A stretch of DNA of 25,030 nucleotides. Origin: HGM04593 sp045644465 (lineage in GTDB: Bacteria > Bacteroidota > Bacteroidia > Bacteroidales > Bacteroidaceae). Below are positions 16,230-21,903 of the stretch, in pieces (the first letter of the stretch is position 1; each line of letters starts with the position of its first letter). The notes beneath the pieces were generated by a model that was given only the letters and a program-made list of their open reading frames with translations, did not search any database and had not been told where the DNA came from. The stretch covers positions 1-25,030 of the forward strand of contig JAZRGV010000037.1 in the NCBI GenBank assembly GCA_045644465.1, in the 5' to 3' direction. Both the position numbers and the translations under genes were made by a program.

Positions 16230-17003
16230 TCATTCCGCAACTGCCAATATAAAATCCGCCATTACATGCGAAGAGTTTACAAACAATCGAGCGTGATGAC
16301 TTTTTATCTTTAATCTTCGGCTACCAAGACCATGTGCATCACTTTGAGCATTTCTCATCTCACTTATTGACTGTAATATTTTCTCCAATCCCGACAACAG
16401 GCCATTCACTCTTTTATCATACTCATTATTTTGACGTAACCCATATACAGATTTAACTTCATTATACAAACTAAATATATCCAAATTCTTTGATTTGGAC
16501 ACCCCTTTTTTCTCTAACACAAAACAAAAGACTTCTTCCAACAACGTTCTAGCATTAGTCAATGCGCTATCATATTCACCCTCAGATATGTGACGATTTG
16601 CTCCTTCAACAGTTTTGCGAATATATTCCGAATGAATTCTTGCCAAATTGGGCATTTGAAAATCCCCTAGTCCACTCGCCCTATATTTATTTAATATATC
16701 TTTCAGTGAAAGAATCTTAAGTGCACGTTCTGTTTTATCTAAAACTTCTTGTGCATACCGAATCTCAAAATATGCTATAAGATCTGCATACAACTTTAAT
16801 ACCTTATACGGATCTCCTTCCTGAGTAAATTTTGCAAGCGACTTAGCCTTTGATAAACGGTATTGAGACTTAACAGCAACATTCACACTATCAATAGTGA
16901 ATGGATCAAACGAATCATCCGTAAAATCTAAAACATAGCCACCTTCGTTAAAAGCATCAGCCAGAAGCTTTTGGTCAACTACATCTATTTCAATCGATTC
17001 CAT
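16230..17003 (-). CDS. Abortive-infection C-terminal (Abi_C/AbiJ-like) domain protein
   Basis: A 257-residue soluble protein. Its second half (about 130-257) carries the Abi_C pattern: EGEYDSALTNARTLLEEVFCFVLEKKG, then LYNEVKSVYGL, and RNAQSDAHGLGS followed by HHARLFVNSSHVMADFIL. The 'R N ... D A H G' block and the histidine/alanine-rich last helix are typical of proteins linked to abortive infection. The N-terminal 120 residues (VLDFTDDSFDPFTIDS ... EGDPYKVLKLYADLIAYFE) may be one of the variable AbiJ-type N-terminal domains. It would be the first gene of the set with DUF2971 and dgt. No good ribosome-binding site is visible; a broken R-like fragment lies 39 bp upstream. Confidence 0.75.
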   Translation of the reverse strand: MESIEIDVVDQKLLADAFNEGGYVLDFTDDSFDPFTIDSVNVAVKSQYRLSKAKSLAKFTQEGDPYKVLKLYADLIAYFEIRYAQEVLDKTERALKILSLKDILNKYRASGLGDFQMPNLARIHSEYIRKTVEGANRHISEGEYDSALTNARTLLEEVFCFVLEKKGVSKSKNLDIFSLYNEVKSVYGLRQNNEYDKRVNGLLSGLEKILQSISEMRNAQSDAHGLGSRRLKIKSHHARLFVNSSHVMADFILAVAE

Positions 17004-17041
17004 TGTTGTTGTGCATTAACTCCAATTAAATTCAAAATTCT

Positions 17042-17054
17042 CTCCGCACCTATG
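17042..17054 (-). repeat. Possible truncated R module (R7)
   Basis: Minus-strand CATAGGTGCGGAG matches the end of the R3 core at 12 of 13 positions and lies at a similar distance upstream of the Abi_C gene. The rest of the module is replaced by low-complexity filler. It could be chance. Confidence 0.3.
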
Positions 17055-17056
17055 AG

Positions 17057-17115
17057 CCTCTGTGTTAACCTACCCTTTCTCTGCCTCTCTGCGTCTCTGC
17101 TACTCTGCGTTAAAA
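17057..17115. repeat. 'Ctctgcgtctctgc' filler repeat
   Basis: A run built from ctctgtgttaacc, ctctgcctctctgcgtctct and ctctgcgttaaaa words. Sequences of this wording are scattered between genes in many unrelated environmental bacteria. No gene is visible. Confidence 0.5.
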
Positions 17116-17129
17116 CCCCAACCTGCCAA

Positions 17130-17234
17130 CTAGAAACAAAAACTCACCGCTGTTCGACTTCGACTCTCAACTTCGACTAGAACTTCCGTAGTGAATGACC
17201 CATGCGCAATTTCCTTCATCTTGGCTTCAGGCAT
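17130..17234 (-). pseudogene. Truncated start of a gene coupled to the 17227-17577 ORF
   Basis: ATG at 17234 overlaps the upstream stop by 8 bp, a typical coupled pair. The frame reads MPEAKMKEIAHGSFTTEV and then enters cgaagt-type filler and stops after 34 codons. I read it as the first 18 or so codons of a lost second gene, perhaps the partner in a two-gene module. The identity of the lost gene is not recognisable. Confidence 0.5.
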
Positions 17235-17577
17235 ACGACACCTCCACTTTTTTGATTGGACTAAGAAACGCCGGCACATCCATCAATAAATTCTCGAGAA
17301 TCGGCACAAGATCGATATATTCCTCTTCTTCCTTGCCGTTGTAGTTCGCAATCACTTCCAGGTAACCATTGTCCCACTTCAAGACCTTCTCATACCTCAA
17401 GAGCCGCGGCGAAGTCATAAAACGAATCACATTATCGCCATAAGAAAACGACGTATAATTTCCTTTACTCGACAATATCGCCGTTCCCTCTTCAGCAACA
17501 CACTCCGCCCCTATGGGGTATGTAGCCGAATATCCCATTACAAACTTTTGATTTCTATTATCACATCTCTTTAACAC
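17227..17577 (-). CDS. Hypothetical protein fused to R3 leader ORF
   Basis: A 116-codon frame from GTG 17577. The first 26 codons are the R3 leader frame (LKRCDNRNQKFVMGYSATYP). From about residue 28 on (AEEGTAILSSKGNYTSFSYG ... KVLKWDNGYLEVIANYNG) the protein looks like a genuine compact beta-rich domain with an acidic EEEEYIDLVPILENLL helix. There is no ATG between the leader and this part, so either translation starts in the leader, or the original 5' end was replaced when the module arrived. I do not recognise the family. The coupled but truncated gene downstream (17234) suggests one half of a toxin-antitoxin or similar pair whose partner is broken. Confidence 0.6.
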   Translation of the reverse strand: MLKRCDNRNQKFVMGYSATYPIGAECVAEEGTAILSSKGNYTSFSYGDNVIRFMTSPRLLRYEKVLKWDNGYLEVIANYNGKEEEEYIDLVPILENLLMDVPAFLSPIKKVEVSYA

Positions 17578-17592
17578 AACATTATTATACCA
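17500..17592 (-). promoter_or_regulatory. Promoter-leader module R3
   Basis: Extended -10 TGGTATAAT (17592-17584), a candidate -35 TTGGAG 17 bp further upstream, then 45 nt to the core (17538-17500). The core stem is ATGGGATAT/ATACCCCAT with one A-C mismatch and loop tcggctac. Its leader is nearly identical to R1. The reading frame through the core continues into the downstream protein. Confidence 0.65.
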
Positions 17593-17778
17593 TTTCCATT
17601 CTCTAACTCCAACTCACAACGCGAACTATCTAACCGATCCCGTTAATCCTGTCAAAACCTCTCACCTAACAATCTCCGATTCCATTCTCGAACGCCAACT
17701 CCAAACTCGAACTATTCCAAATCTTTCCGTGTATTCAGTGTATTCCGTGGTTCCATTACTAACAACTATTTCCTGCCC
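17593..17778. repeat. Intergenic filler with two recognisable repeat words
   Basis: No gene is visible. The stretch contains aactccaactcacaacgcg, gatcccgttaatcctgtc (17636-17653) and ccgtgtattcagtgtattcc (17727-17746). Words of the last two kinds recur between genes in many bacteria. Here they fill the gap between the zeta-partner gene and R3. Confidence 0.5.
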
Positions 17779-17952
17779 CTAAACACCAGCCTCAACCGGT
17801 TTTGTAGATGTAACGGTTCCATCCGGCAGCTGCCATACAAGCTTTCCGTTCAGCACATAAACATTCGGTATGCCCAAACGCCGGTTCTCCTCCTGCGCCA
17901 TATGGACAGCCTTCGAAACAATCTGAAAAAGCTTTGCACCCATTTCACTCAT
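17779..17952 (-). CDS. Small partner protein of the zeta-like kinase
   Basis: A 57-residue protein (MSEMGAKLFQIVSKAVHMAQ ... GKLVWQLPDGT). An ideal AAGGAGG site lies just before ATG 17952, and the start overlaps the zeta-like stop by 8 bp (ATGAGTGA), so it is tightly coupled. The amphipathic N-terminal helix and short beta hairpin (YVLNGKLVWQLPDG) suit a small binding protein. By position it is the likely antitoxin. In classical epsilon-zeta and PezAT pairs the antitoxin comes first, so this order is reversed. The same small family near COG4185-type kinases is familiar to me, but it has no assigned name. Confidence 0.75.
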   Translation of the reverse strand: MSEMGAKLFQIVSKAVHMAQEENRRLGIPNVYVLNGKLVWQLPDGTVTSTKPVEAGV

Positions 17953-18517
17953 AAATATCCTCCTTGAATTTCTCAAACAGAGGTTCTTGAAACACTACTT
18001 TAGATTTTCCGTAATAACATTCTGCAACAACCGCAGGATTATCCCCACCGTTGTAGCACAACATCCAATAGTCGGCTTCGCTTGAATATTTGGCGAAGAA
18101 ATTGCGCTTGCTGCGGTAATACCGGCGGCGAACGTCTTCAGGCGGCACGAAGTGTCCACCTTTTCTGACGCGCCCTTCTATTCGCTCGATGCACGCTTCT
18201 GGCGAATCGACGAACGTGTAGCAAATCAAAATCTCATAGCCGGATTCCCGCGCACGCTTTATGACCGACAAATATCCAAGCCCTGACAATGTACTTTCTA
18301 TCGCAAAGGAGTTTCCTCGATTCAAAAGCGCATCGATTCGCTTCAACGTTTCTTTGCCTGCCTGAATCTGTGCGGCAACGGGATTTTCCGGATTAAACTC
18401 CCTGGCGATATCGTCGGGATTGATATACACTATCCCCTCTGCCGGCAACAGCACCTTGGAGATTGTGCTTTTCCCACTTCCGTTGGCCCCTGCCAAAATA
18501 TAAAGCTTCGGCTTCAT
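17945..18517 (-). CDS. Zeta-toxin-like P-loop kinase (COG4185 type)
   Basis: A 190-residue protein with Walker A ILAGANGSGKSTIS at 7-20, YINPDDIAREFNPENP at 31-46 (the zeta substrate-binding Asp region), FAIESTLSGLGYL near 72-84 (the catalytic Asp/Glu-bearing 'ETT/EST' block) and a basic lid RVRKGGHFVPPEDVRRRYYRS near 135-155. Zeta toxins phosphorylate UDP-sugar precursors; the shorter COG4185 branch has less clear substrates. It forms a coupled pair with the small gene at 17952. No good ribosome-binding site is near its ATG. Module R4 starts 35 bp upstream and the leader ORF ends 34 nt before this start, so translation may depend on re-initiation. Confidence 0.82.
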   Translation of the reverse strand: MKPKLYILAGANGSGKSTISKVLLPAEGIVYINPDDIAREFNPENPVAAQIQAGKETLKRIDALLNRGNSFAIESTLSGLGYLSVIKRARESGYEILICYTFVDSPEACIERIEGRVRKGGHFVPPEDVRRRYYRSKRNFFAKYSSEADYWMLCYNGGDNPAVVAECYYGKSKVVFQEPLFEKFKEDIYE

Positions 18518-18551
18518 GGTCTCTGACTACAACTCCAACTCACAACTCCAA

Positions 18552-18632
18552 CTAAAAACGACAACGCTCCGCGCCCGTGGGGTATGCAGCCGAATATCCC
18601 ATTTGTGAATTTTCTTGGGTTTTCTCTCTCAT
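18552..18632 (-). CDS. Possible leader ORF of module R4
   Basis: ATG at 18632, 12 nt after the -10, reads MREKTQENSQMGYSAAYPTG and stops after 26 codons, 34 nt before the zeta-like gene. Its first codons resemble those of the R6 frame (MRENIQNN). It has no ribosome-binding site, compatible with leaderless initiation. Low certainty. Confidence 0.3.
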   Translation of the reverse strand: MREKTQENSQMGYSAAYPTGAERCRF

Positions 18633-18653
18633 AAAACACCTGATATTATACCA
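18564..18653 (-). promoter_or_regulatory. Promoter-leader module R4 (upstream of zeta-like gene)
   Basis: Extended -10 TGGTATAAT (18653-18645), 42 nt to the core (18602-18564), with stem TGGGATAT/ATACCCCA and loop tcggctgc, ending GCGCGGAGCGT. The core differs from R5 at a single base. Confidence 0.65.
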
Positions 18654-18716
18654 TTTCCACGCCCTAAACACACTCCTGCCAACTCCGCCTAACATTTTAT
18701 ACCCTGCTCAACTTGC

Positions 18717-18839
18717 CTAGGCGTGCTCTTCTTTCCTGAGAGATGCGCTCTCCTCGACCAAAAGGTGCGCGACTTTCTTCCTATAGCTCGTTAGATCACA
18801 CTCCACAACCGCCTTGCGCAAATACCCAACCCATCTGAA
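18717..18839 (-). pseudogene. Possible C-terminal coding remnant
   Basis: The 220-bp gap before the R4 promoter (18654-18873) contains a 40-codon open frame reading RWVGYLRKAVVECDLTSYRK and ending in a Lys/Glu-rich helix (LLVEESASLRKEEHA), with no proper start. The composition looks protein-like rather than random. It is probably the tail of a lost small gene. The family is not recognised. Confidence 0.35.
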
Positions 18840-18873
18840 TTATAACTTCTTCGAAAAGCTTTACATTATTAAA

Positions 18874-19608
18874 CTAGCAATGCGAATTCAACTGGTAGGA
18901 AAACGCATAATAATCCTTCTCGTCATCCGTGCGATCAAATACATGCTCTATGATACTTAACGGAATCATAAATGAAATAGCAACTTGCTTATCGCATGAG
19001 CTAACTTGCCCATACCTTCTTTTTACAGCCGTAATCTGTTTGTCACGAAAATCCCATGACAACAAAACCTCTACCGCATGGTAAAAACAAGCAGTTTCAG
19101 AAGACAGTTCTTTTGAATCCTCCACTATTACCTTGCGCCATCCCATGGCCTTTTTAAGCATTTTTTCGGCGACACCGACTTTTTGCACTTGCTGGGTATA
19201 TATATGCATCAACTCCTTACAAATTGAAAACCGCGCACCGCACCTTGTCTTGGAAACGCAAATGATTTTGTAATAAGACATTCCCTTTTCTGGCGTATGT
19301 TTTTCAACATAAGAAATAGCCTCTGCATCCCCCATTTCTTTTTCATACACTTGGGCTAAAGAAGGATTCTCTGCGAAAATAAGGTTTTCTATAAAAATCG
19401 GAGTTGCTATTTTATCTCTAACAATCTGCAAAACCGACACATCCATCCCACCGAAAACGGACGCAGCCGAAATCTGACAATCACCAATCTTACGAGGAAA
19501 CTTCCACCCATCAACAATTCCATGACGCGTAAAAAGCTTACTTCTCTCTATATACGGACGCGCTTTCAAAAGCGTGCGCGAACTCCTCACTACATCCAAA
19601 ATATTCAT
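18874..19608 (-). CDS. ImmA/IrrE-like protein with a degenerate zinc motif
   Basis: A 244-residue protein. The segment KIICVSKTRCGARFSICKEL-MHIY, followed by SSETACFYHAVEVLL, has the layout of ImmA/IrrE (COG2856) metallopeptidases: a beta strand, 'RF...HELGH' helix, then 'E.eA..FA..LL' helix. Here the HExxH reads K-E-L-M-H, so the first zinc histidine is missing and normal peptidase activity is doubtful. In phages and defence systems such proteins usually cleave or sense the adjacent XRE repressor. The small gene at 19840 ends 19 bp upstream and an XRE gene begins at 20201, consistent with this pairing. The ribosome-binding site is weak. A divergent non-catalytic sensor is the alternative. 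Confidence 0.55.
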   Translation of the reverse strand: MNILDVVRSSRTLLKARPYIERSKLFTRHGIVDGWKFPRKIGDCQISAASVFGGMDVSVLQIVRDKIATPIFIENLIFAENPSLAQVYEKEMGDAEAISYVEKHTPEKGMSYYKIICVSKTRCGARFSICKELMHIYTQQVQKVGVAEKMLKKAMGWRKVIVEDSKELSSETACFYHAVEVLLSWDFRDKQITAVKRRYGQVSSCDKQVAISFMIPLSIIEHVFDRTDDEKDYYAFSYQLNSHC

Positions 19609-19627
19609 TAAAAATTAATTCAAGAAA

Positions 19628-19840
19628 TTAAAGAGAATTGGATGATGTCGCTTTGAGAAAACTTTTCGCCCTAAGCTCTTCAACCATACAAAATGCTCGA
19701 GCCATACCTTGATAGTCCTCGGCTGCTTTTTTATTTTCGGGAAGGATACAAAAATTAATCCCGACAAGACCTTTCTTCTTCTTCTCGGCAATAATTTTAT
19801 CCATCTTTGAGAGATAGTCAATCTTAATGTTTTCTTTCAT
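19628..19840 (-). CDS. Small protein between XRE regulator and ImmA-like gene
   Basis: A 70-residue protein: MKENIKIDYLSKMDKIIAEK, then KKGLVGINFCILPENKKAAEDY and a helix with RAFCMVEELRAKSFL. AAGGAT 6 bp before the ATG supports translation. The family is unknown. An overlapping frame (19615-19821) is a shadow. It could be an adaptor or antitoxin in the XRE/ImmA-like set. Confidence 0.6.
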   Translation of the reverse strand: MKENIKIDYLSKMDKIIAEKKKKGLVGINFCILPENKKAAEDYQGMARAFCMVEELRAKSFLKATSSNSL

Positions 19841-19916
19841 ATGTATCCTTTTCTATCTTTTGTCTACAAAGATAAAACAAAGTTACATGTATTTTAGCAT
19901 AATAGCCGCTGACATT

Positions 19917-20201
19917 TCAACTACAACTTTGCACATACTGGAAGCTTACGTCGCTGTTTTCGGTGCCACTTCCACCCTCTTCCTGTGGCCTCAGAGCCGG
20001 GAAGAAGTCCATCTTCAGGGCGTTCGCCAGCTTCGCCGCCGTCCGGAACGAGAAGTTCACATCCTCATGCAGCACCTTCGTGATGTACGGTCTCGACACC
20101 TTCATCCGCCGCGCCAGCTCCGTCTGCGAAGCCCCCGGCTCCTTCATCCGCAGCAAAATCTGCCGCAAAAACGCAGACCCTATTTTATCCAGAGAGTTCA
20201 T
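19917..20201 (-). CDS. XRE-type helix-turn-helix regulator
   Basis: A 94-residue protein with an HTH at about 25-62: SQTELARRMKVSRPYITKVL followed by NFSFRTAAKLANALKMDFFP, the usual Cro/C1 five-helix pattern. It likely binds its own operator and controls the two genes downstream (gap 76 bp). The gene has higher GC than its neighbours. There is no strong ribosome-binding site. A 20-bp inverted repeat (20229-20370) and module R5 lie directly upstream and may hold its operator and promoter. Confidence 0.82.
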   Translation of the reverse strand: MNSLDKIGSAFLRQILLRMKEPGASQTELARRMKVSRPYITKVLHEDVNFSFRTAAKLANALKMDFFPALRPQEEGGSGTENSDVSFQYVQSCS

Positions 20202-20228
20202 TAATTTCGAGTTTCGGGGTGAGTTTTT

Positions 20229-20370
20229 TAGCCGTGTAGAGGTGGAGATGGGGAGAAATTTGGAACAACTGTTCGTGTCTCAAAGCGGTGCGATTTGCTG
20301 AACATCTTCCACCAACTTTTCAATACCACCTTTCTCCATCTCTACTCTTCTTCCACTTCTACACGGCTTA
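20229..20370. repeat. Inverted repeat upstream of XRE gene (MITE-like or operator)
   Basis: Left arm TAGCCGTGTAGAGGTGGA (20229-20246) is repeated inverted at 20352-20370 with one mismatch and one extra base. Further partial pairing (agatgggg/ctccatct) lies inside. The 105-bp centre has no gene. It could be a small mobile repeat, a regulatory hairpin or two operator half-sites. Confidence 0.55.
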
Positions 20371-20458
20371 AAATGAAACGCTCCGCGCGCGTGGGGTATG
20401 CAGCCGAATATCCCATCTTGGCGTTTTTCTGCCCTAACAAGAGCCGTTTTTCACTCAT
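20342..20458 (-). CDS. Possible leader ORF of module R5
   Basis: ATG at 20458, almost directly after a TATAAA box, reads MSEKRLLLGQKNAKMGYSAA and continues through YPTRAERF into the inverted repeat arm, stopping after 38 codons. The next gene (XRE) begins 140 nt further on. Low certainty. Confidence 0.25.
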   Translation of the reverse strand: MSEKRLLLGQKNAKMGYSAAYPTRAERFILSRVEVEEE

Positions 20459-20465
20459 ATTTATA
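20378..20465 (-). promoter_or_regulatory. Promoter-leader module R5
   Basis: -10-like TATAAA (20465-20460), 43 nt to the core (20416-20378). The core has the TGGGATAT/ATACCCCA stem and ends CGCGCGCGGAGCGT. It lies just downstream of the DUF2235 gene stop and upstream of the XRE gene. Confidence 0.55.
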
Positions 20466-20516
20466 GGCTTCATATTTTGAACCCACAAGCATATGTCAAA
20501 ACCAAACGTCAAGGAG

Positions 20517-21482
20517 TTAAAGAGGGGCAGCATCACCTATACTCTTCAGCCAATTCACCAGCCTAAGCGGAAGTTCTGCTACGGCAAGGAAATAGCCGCG
20601 CTGTGTTTTAATACGGTCGCGCACTGATTCATCGATGATTTCACCTTCCCGATAGATACGGTTCTCGATCGGATCCAATGCGGTCTCTTCATTATGAATC
20701 TTCTTGAGTGCCGAAAAATCGTAGGAGCCCAACATTTCTGGAAGCGAAGATTTGAACTTCAAACCGCATTGGATCGCGTTGCGCTTCATCCAATCAAGCG
20801 TCACATCGGAAAGTTCACATTCATCTTCCGGATATCCGCCACCAACATCTTTGTGCACACCGGAAAACCATCGCTGAGAGATCCCCTCTCCAGGCTGATA
20901 CTGCATCGCCCCGAAAAGCTTGCGCTTCTCATCAGTTGCTAACGCATGAAATATATTCTTTACATTTGCGGCACGTAGCCCATCATGATAACCCTTGTAA
21001 ATATCGTTCGGCGAAGTCACCGCATCCCACAAACCAAGCATTTTAATACCTGGAGATGGAGTCGTGCCACCCTTTTTCAACTCTATCATCGCCTTTGCAT
21101 CCTTGTCGGCGTAAGCATCGGCTATCAAAAGCGCGTCTGCAAACTTACGGGGGATGCCCACCTCGGAAAGCAGCCAACTCATAGTATGCGCAAGGTATCC
21201 ACCCCTGCTGAATCCGAAAAGATAGATTTTTACATCTTCGTTCGCCGGGGCATTCAGAATCTTTTTCGCCAGCCAGCGGTATCCAAGACCGAGCGGACGC
21301 TTGAAATCGGCGGCAAACAAGCCCGAAAGCAACTCATCTCCGACTACCGTTCCAATTCCCTCGATATACGTTGCCTGAGTATCCGAATCATCGGAACAAT
21401 CGATATCCTGCTTCAGCTTCCACACGTTCGTACGCGTCGACGCCTCGTTCCAGGTACCATCAAAGCATACAACGAGTTTCAT
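20517..21482 (-). CDS. DUF2235 (Tle1-like) alpha/beta hydrolase, putative phospholipase
   Basis: A 321-residue protein with the DUF2235 signatures: N-terminal VVCFDGTWNEAS, nucleophile elbow YLFGFSRGGYLAHTM (Ser92, GxSxG), LGLWDAVTSP (Asp153), and FSGVHKDVGGGYPE (His210). Known relatives include Tle1, a phospholipase effector of type VI secretion systems, and intracellular lipases of unknown role. There is no signal peptide and no VgrG, Hcp or PAAR gene in the window. It overlaps the upstream lipoprotein gene by 4 bp (ATGA), the arrangement seen when a lipase is paired with a periplasmic lipoprotein immunity or accessory protein. Family assignment is secure; role in competition or defence is inference. 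Confidence 0.88.
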   Translation of the reverse strand: MKLVVCFDGTWNEASTRTNVWKLKQDIDCSDDSDTQATYIEGIGTVVGDELLSGLFAADFKRPLGLGYRWLAKKILNAPANEDVKIYLFGFSRGGYLAHTMSWLLSEVGIPRKFADALLIADAYADKDAKAMIELKKGGTTPSPGIKMLGLWDAVTSPNDIYKGYHDGLRAANVKNIFHALATDEKRKLFGAMQYQPGEGISQRWFSGVHKDVGGGYPEDECELSDVTLDWMKRNAIQCGLKFKSSLPEMLGSYDFSALKKIHNEETALDPIENRIYREGEIIDESVRDRIKTQRGYFLAVAELPLRLVNWLKSIGDAAPL

Positions 21483-21874
21483 TCTTTCGCCTCAAGCCAC
21501 ACGGTGTACTCAAGCGGCATTACAATCCCAAACGAACCATATGCGGCTAAAACCTCCCACCAAGTCCGGGAGACAATCAATCGCTGAATAGCCCGTTCGT
21601 CGACTTTGCCAGCATTGTCTTGAAGGCGCCGATCCAGCATATACTGTGCGTTCTTACCCCAATCGAAACCATACGCACTGCCGACATCGCAAAAGCGCAT
21701 CTTCGAATTCTCATCACAATCCGCAGCACTGGACAATTCGAGCTGCACACATCCGGTAAACAATGACGCAACCGCTCCAACAACCACAACGAGAAGTTTT
21801 CTGATACGCTCCGCGCGCATGTGGTATGCAGCCGAATAACCCACTAACAGATTATTTTGAATATTCTCTCTCAT
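21479..21874 (-). CDS. Lipoprotein paired with DUF2235 lipase
   Basis: The frame from ATG 21874 includes the R6 leader (MRENIQNN ... GYSAAYH). Reading from ATG 21820 instead gives MRAERIRKLLVVVVGAVASLFTGC, written here in two parts: a basic start MRAERIRK and a hydrophobic stretch LLVVVVGAVASLFTGC with a lipobox cysteine. That is a perfect type II signal peptide, so the mature protein starts at that Cys whichever start is used. The mature part (about 88 residues) contains YGFDWGKNAQYMLDRRL and ends GSFGIVMPLEYTVWLEAKE. The family is not recognised. As an ATGA-coupled neighbour of a Tle1-like lipase it may be an immunity protein in the periplasm. Confidence 0.65.
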   Translation of the reverse strand: MRENIQNNLLVGYSAAYHMRAERIRKLLVVVVGAVASLFTGCVQLELSSAADCDENSKMRFCDVGSAYGFDWGKNAQYMLDRRLQDNAGKVDERAIQRLIVSRTWWEVLAAYGSFGIVMPLEYTVWLEAKE

Positions 21875-21892
21875 AACGCTTACATTATATCA
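21806..21892 (-). promoter_or_regulatory. Promoter-leader module R6
   Basis: Extended -10 TGATATAAT (21892-21884), 39 nt to the core (21844-21806). The core carries GTGGGTTAT/ATACCACAT (two mismatches) and ends CGCGCGGAGCGT; it supplies the ATG at 21820 that starts the lipoprotein signal peptide. Confidence 0.6.
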
Positions 21893-21903
21893 TTTTTTCT
21901 CTG

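Noticed and set aside
19615..19821. 68-codon alternative frame overlapping the small gene at 19628-19840
   Set aside because: It has no ribosome-binding site, while the other frame has AAGGAT at the right distance.
19827..20301. Plus-strand frames opposite the XRE gene
   Set aside because: They are low-complexity, Arg/Leu/His-rich antisense translations of a recognisable HTH protein.
11015..21892. Integron attC sites as explanation for the repeated modules
   Set aside because: Copies lie upstream of genes with a promoter, and I see no paired GTTRRRY/RYYYAAC cores or integrase.
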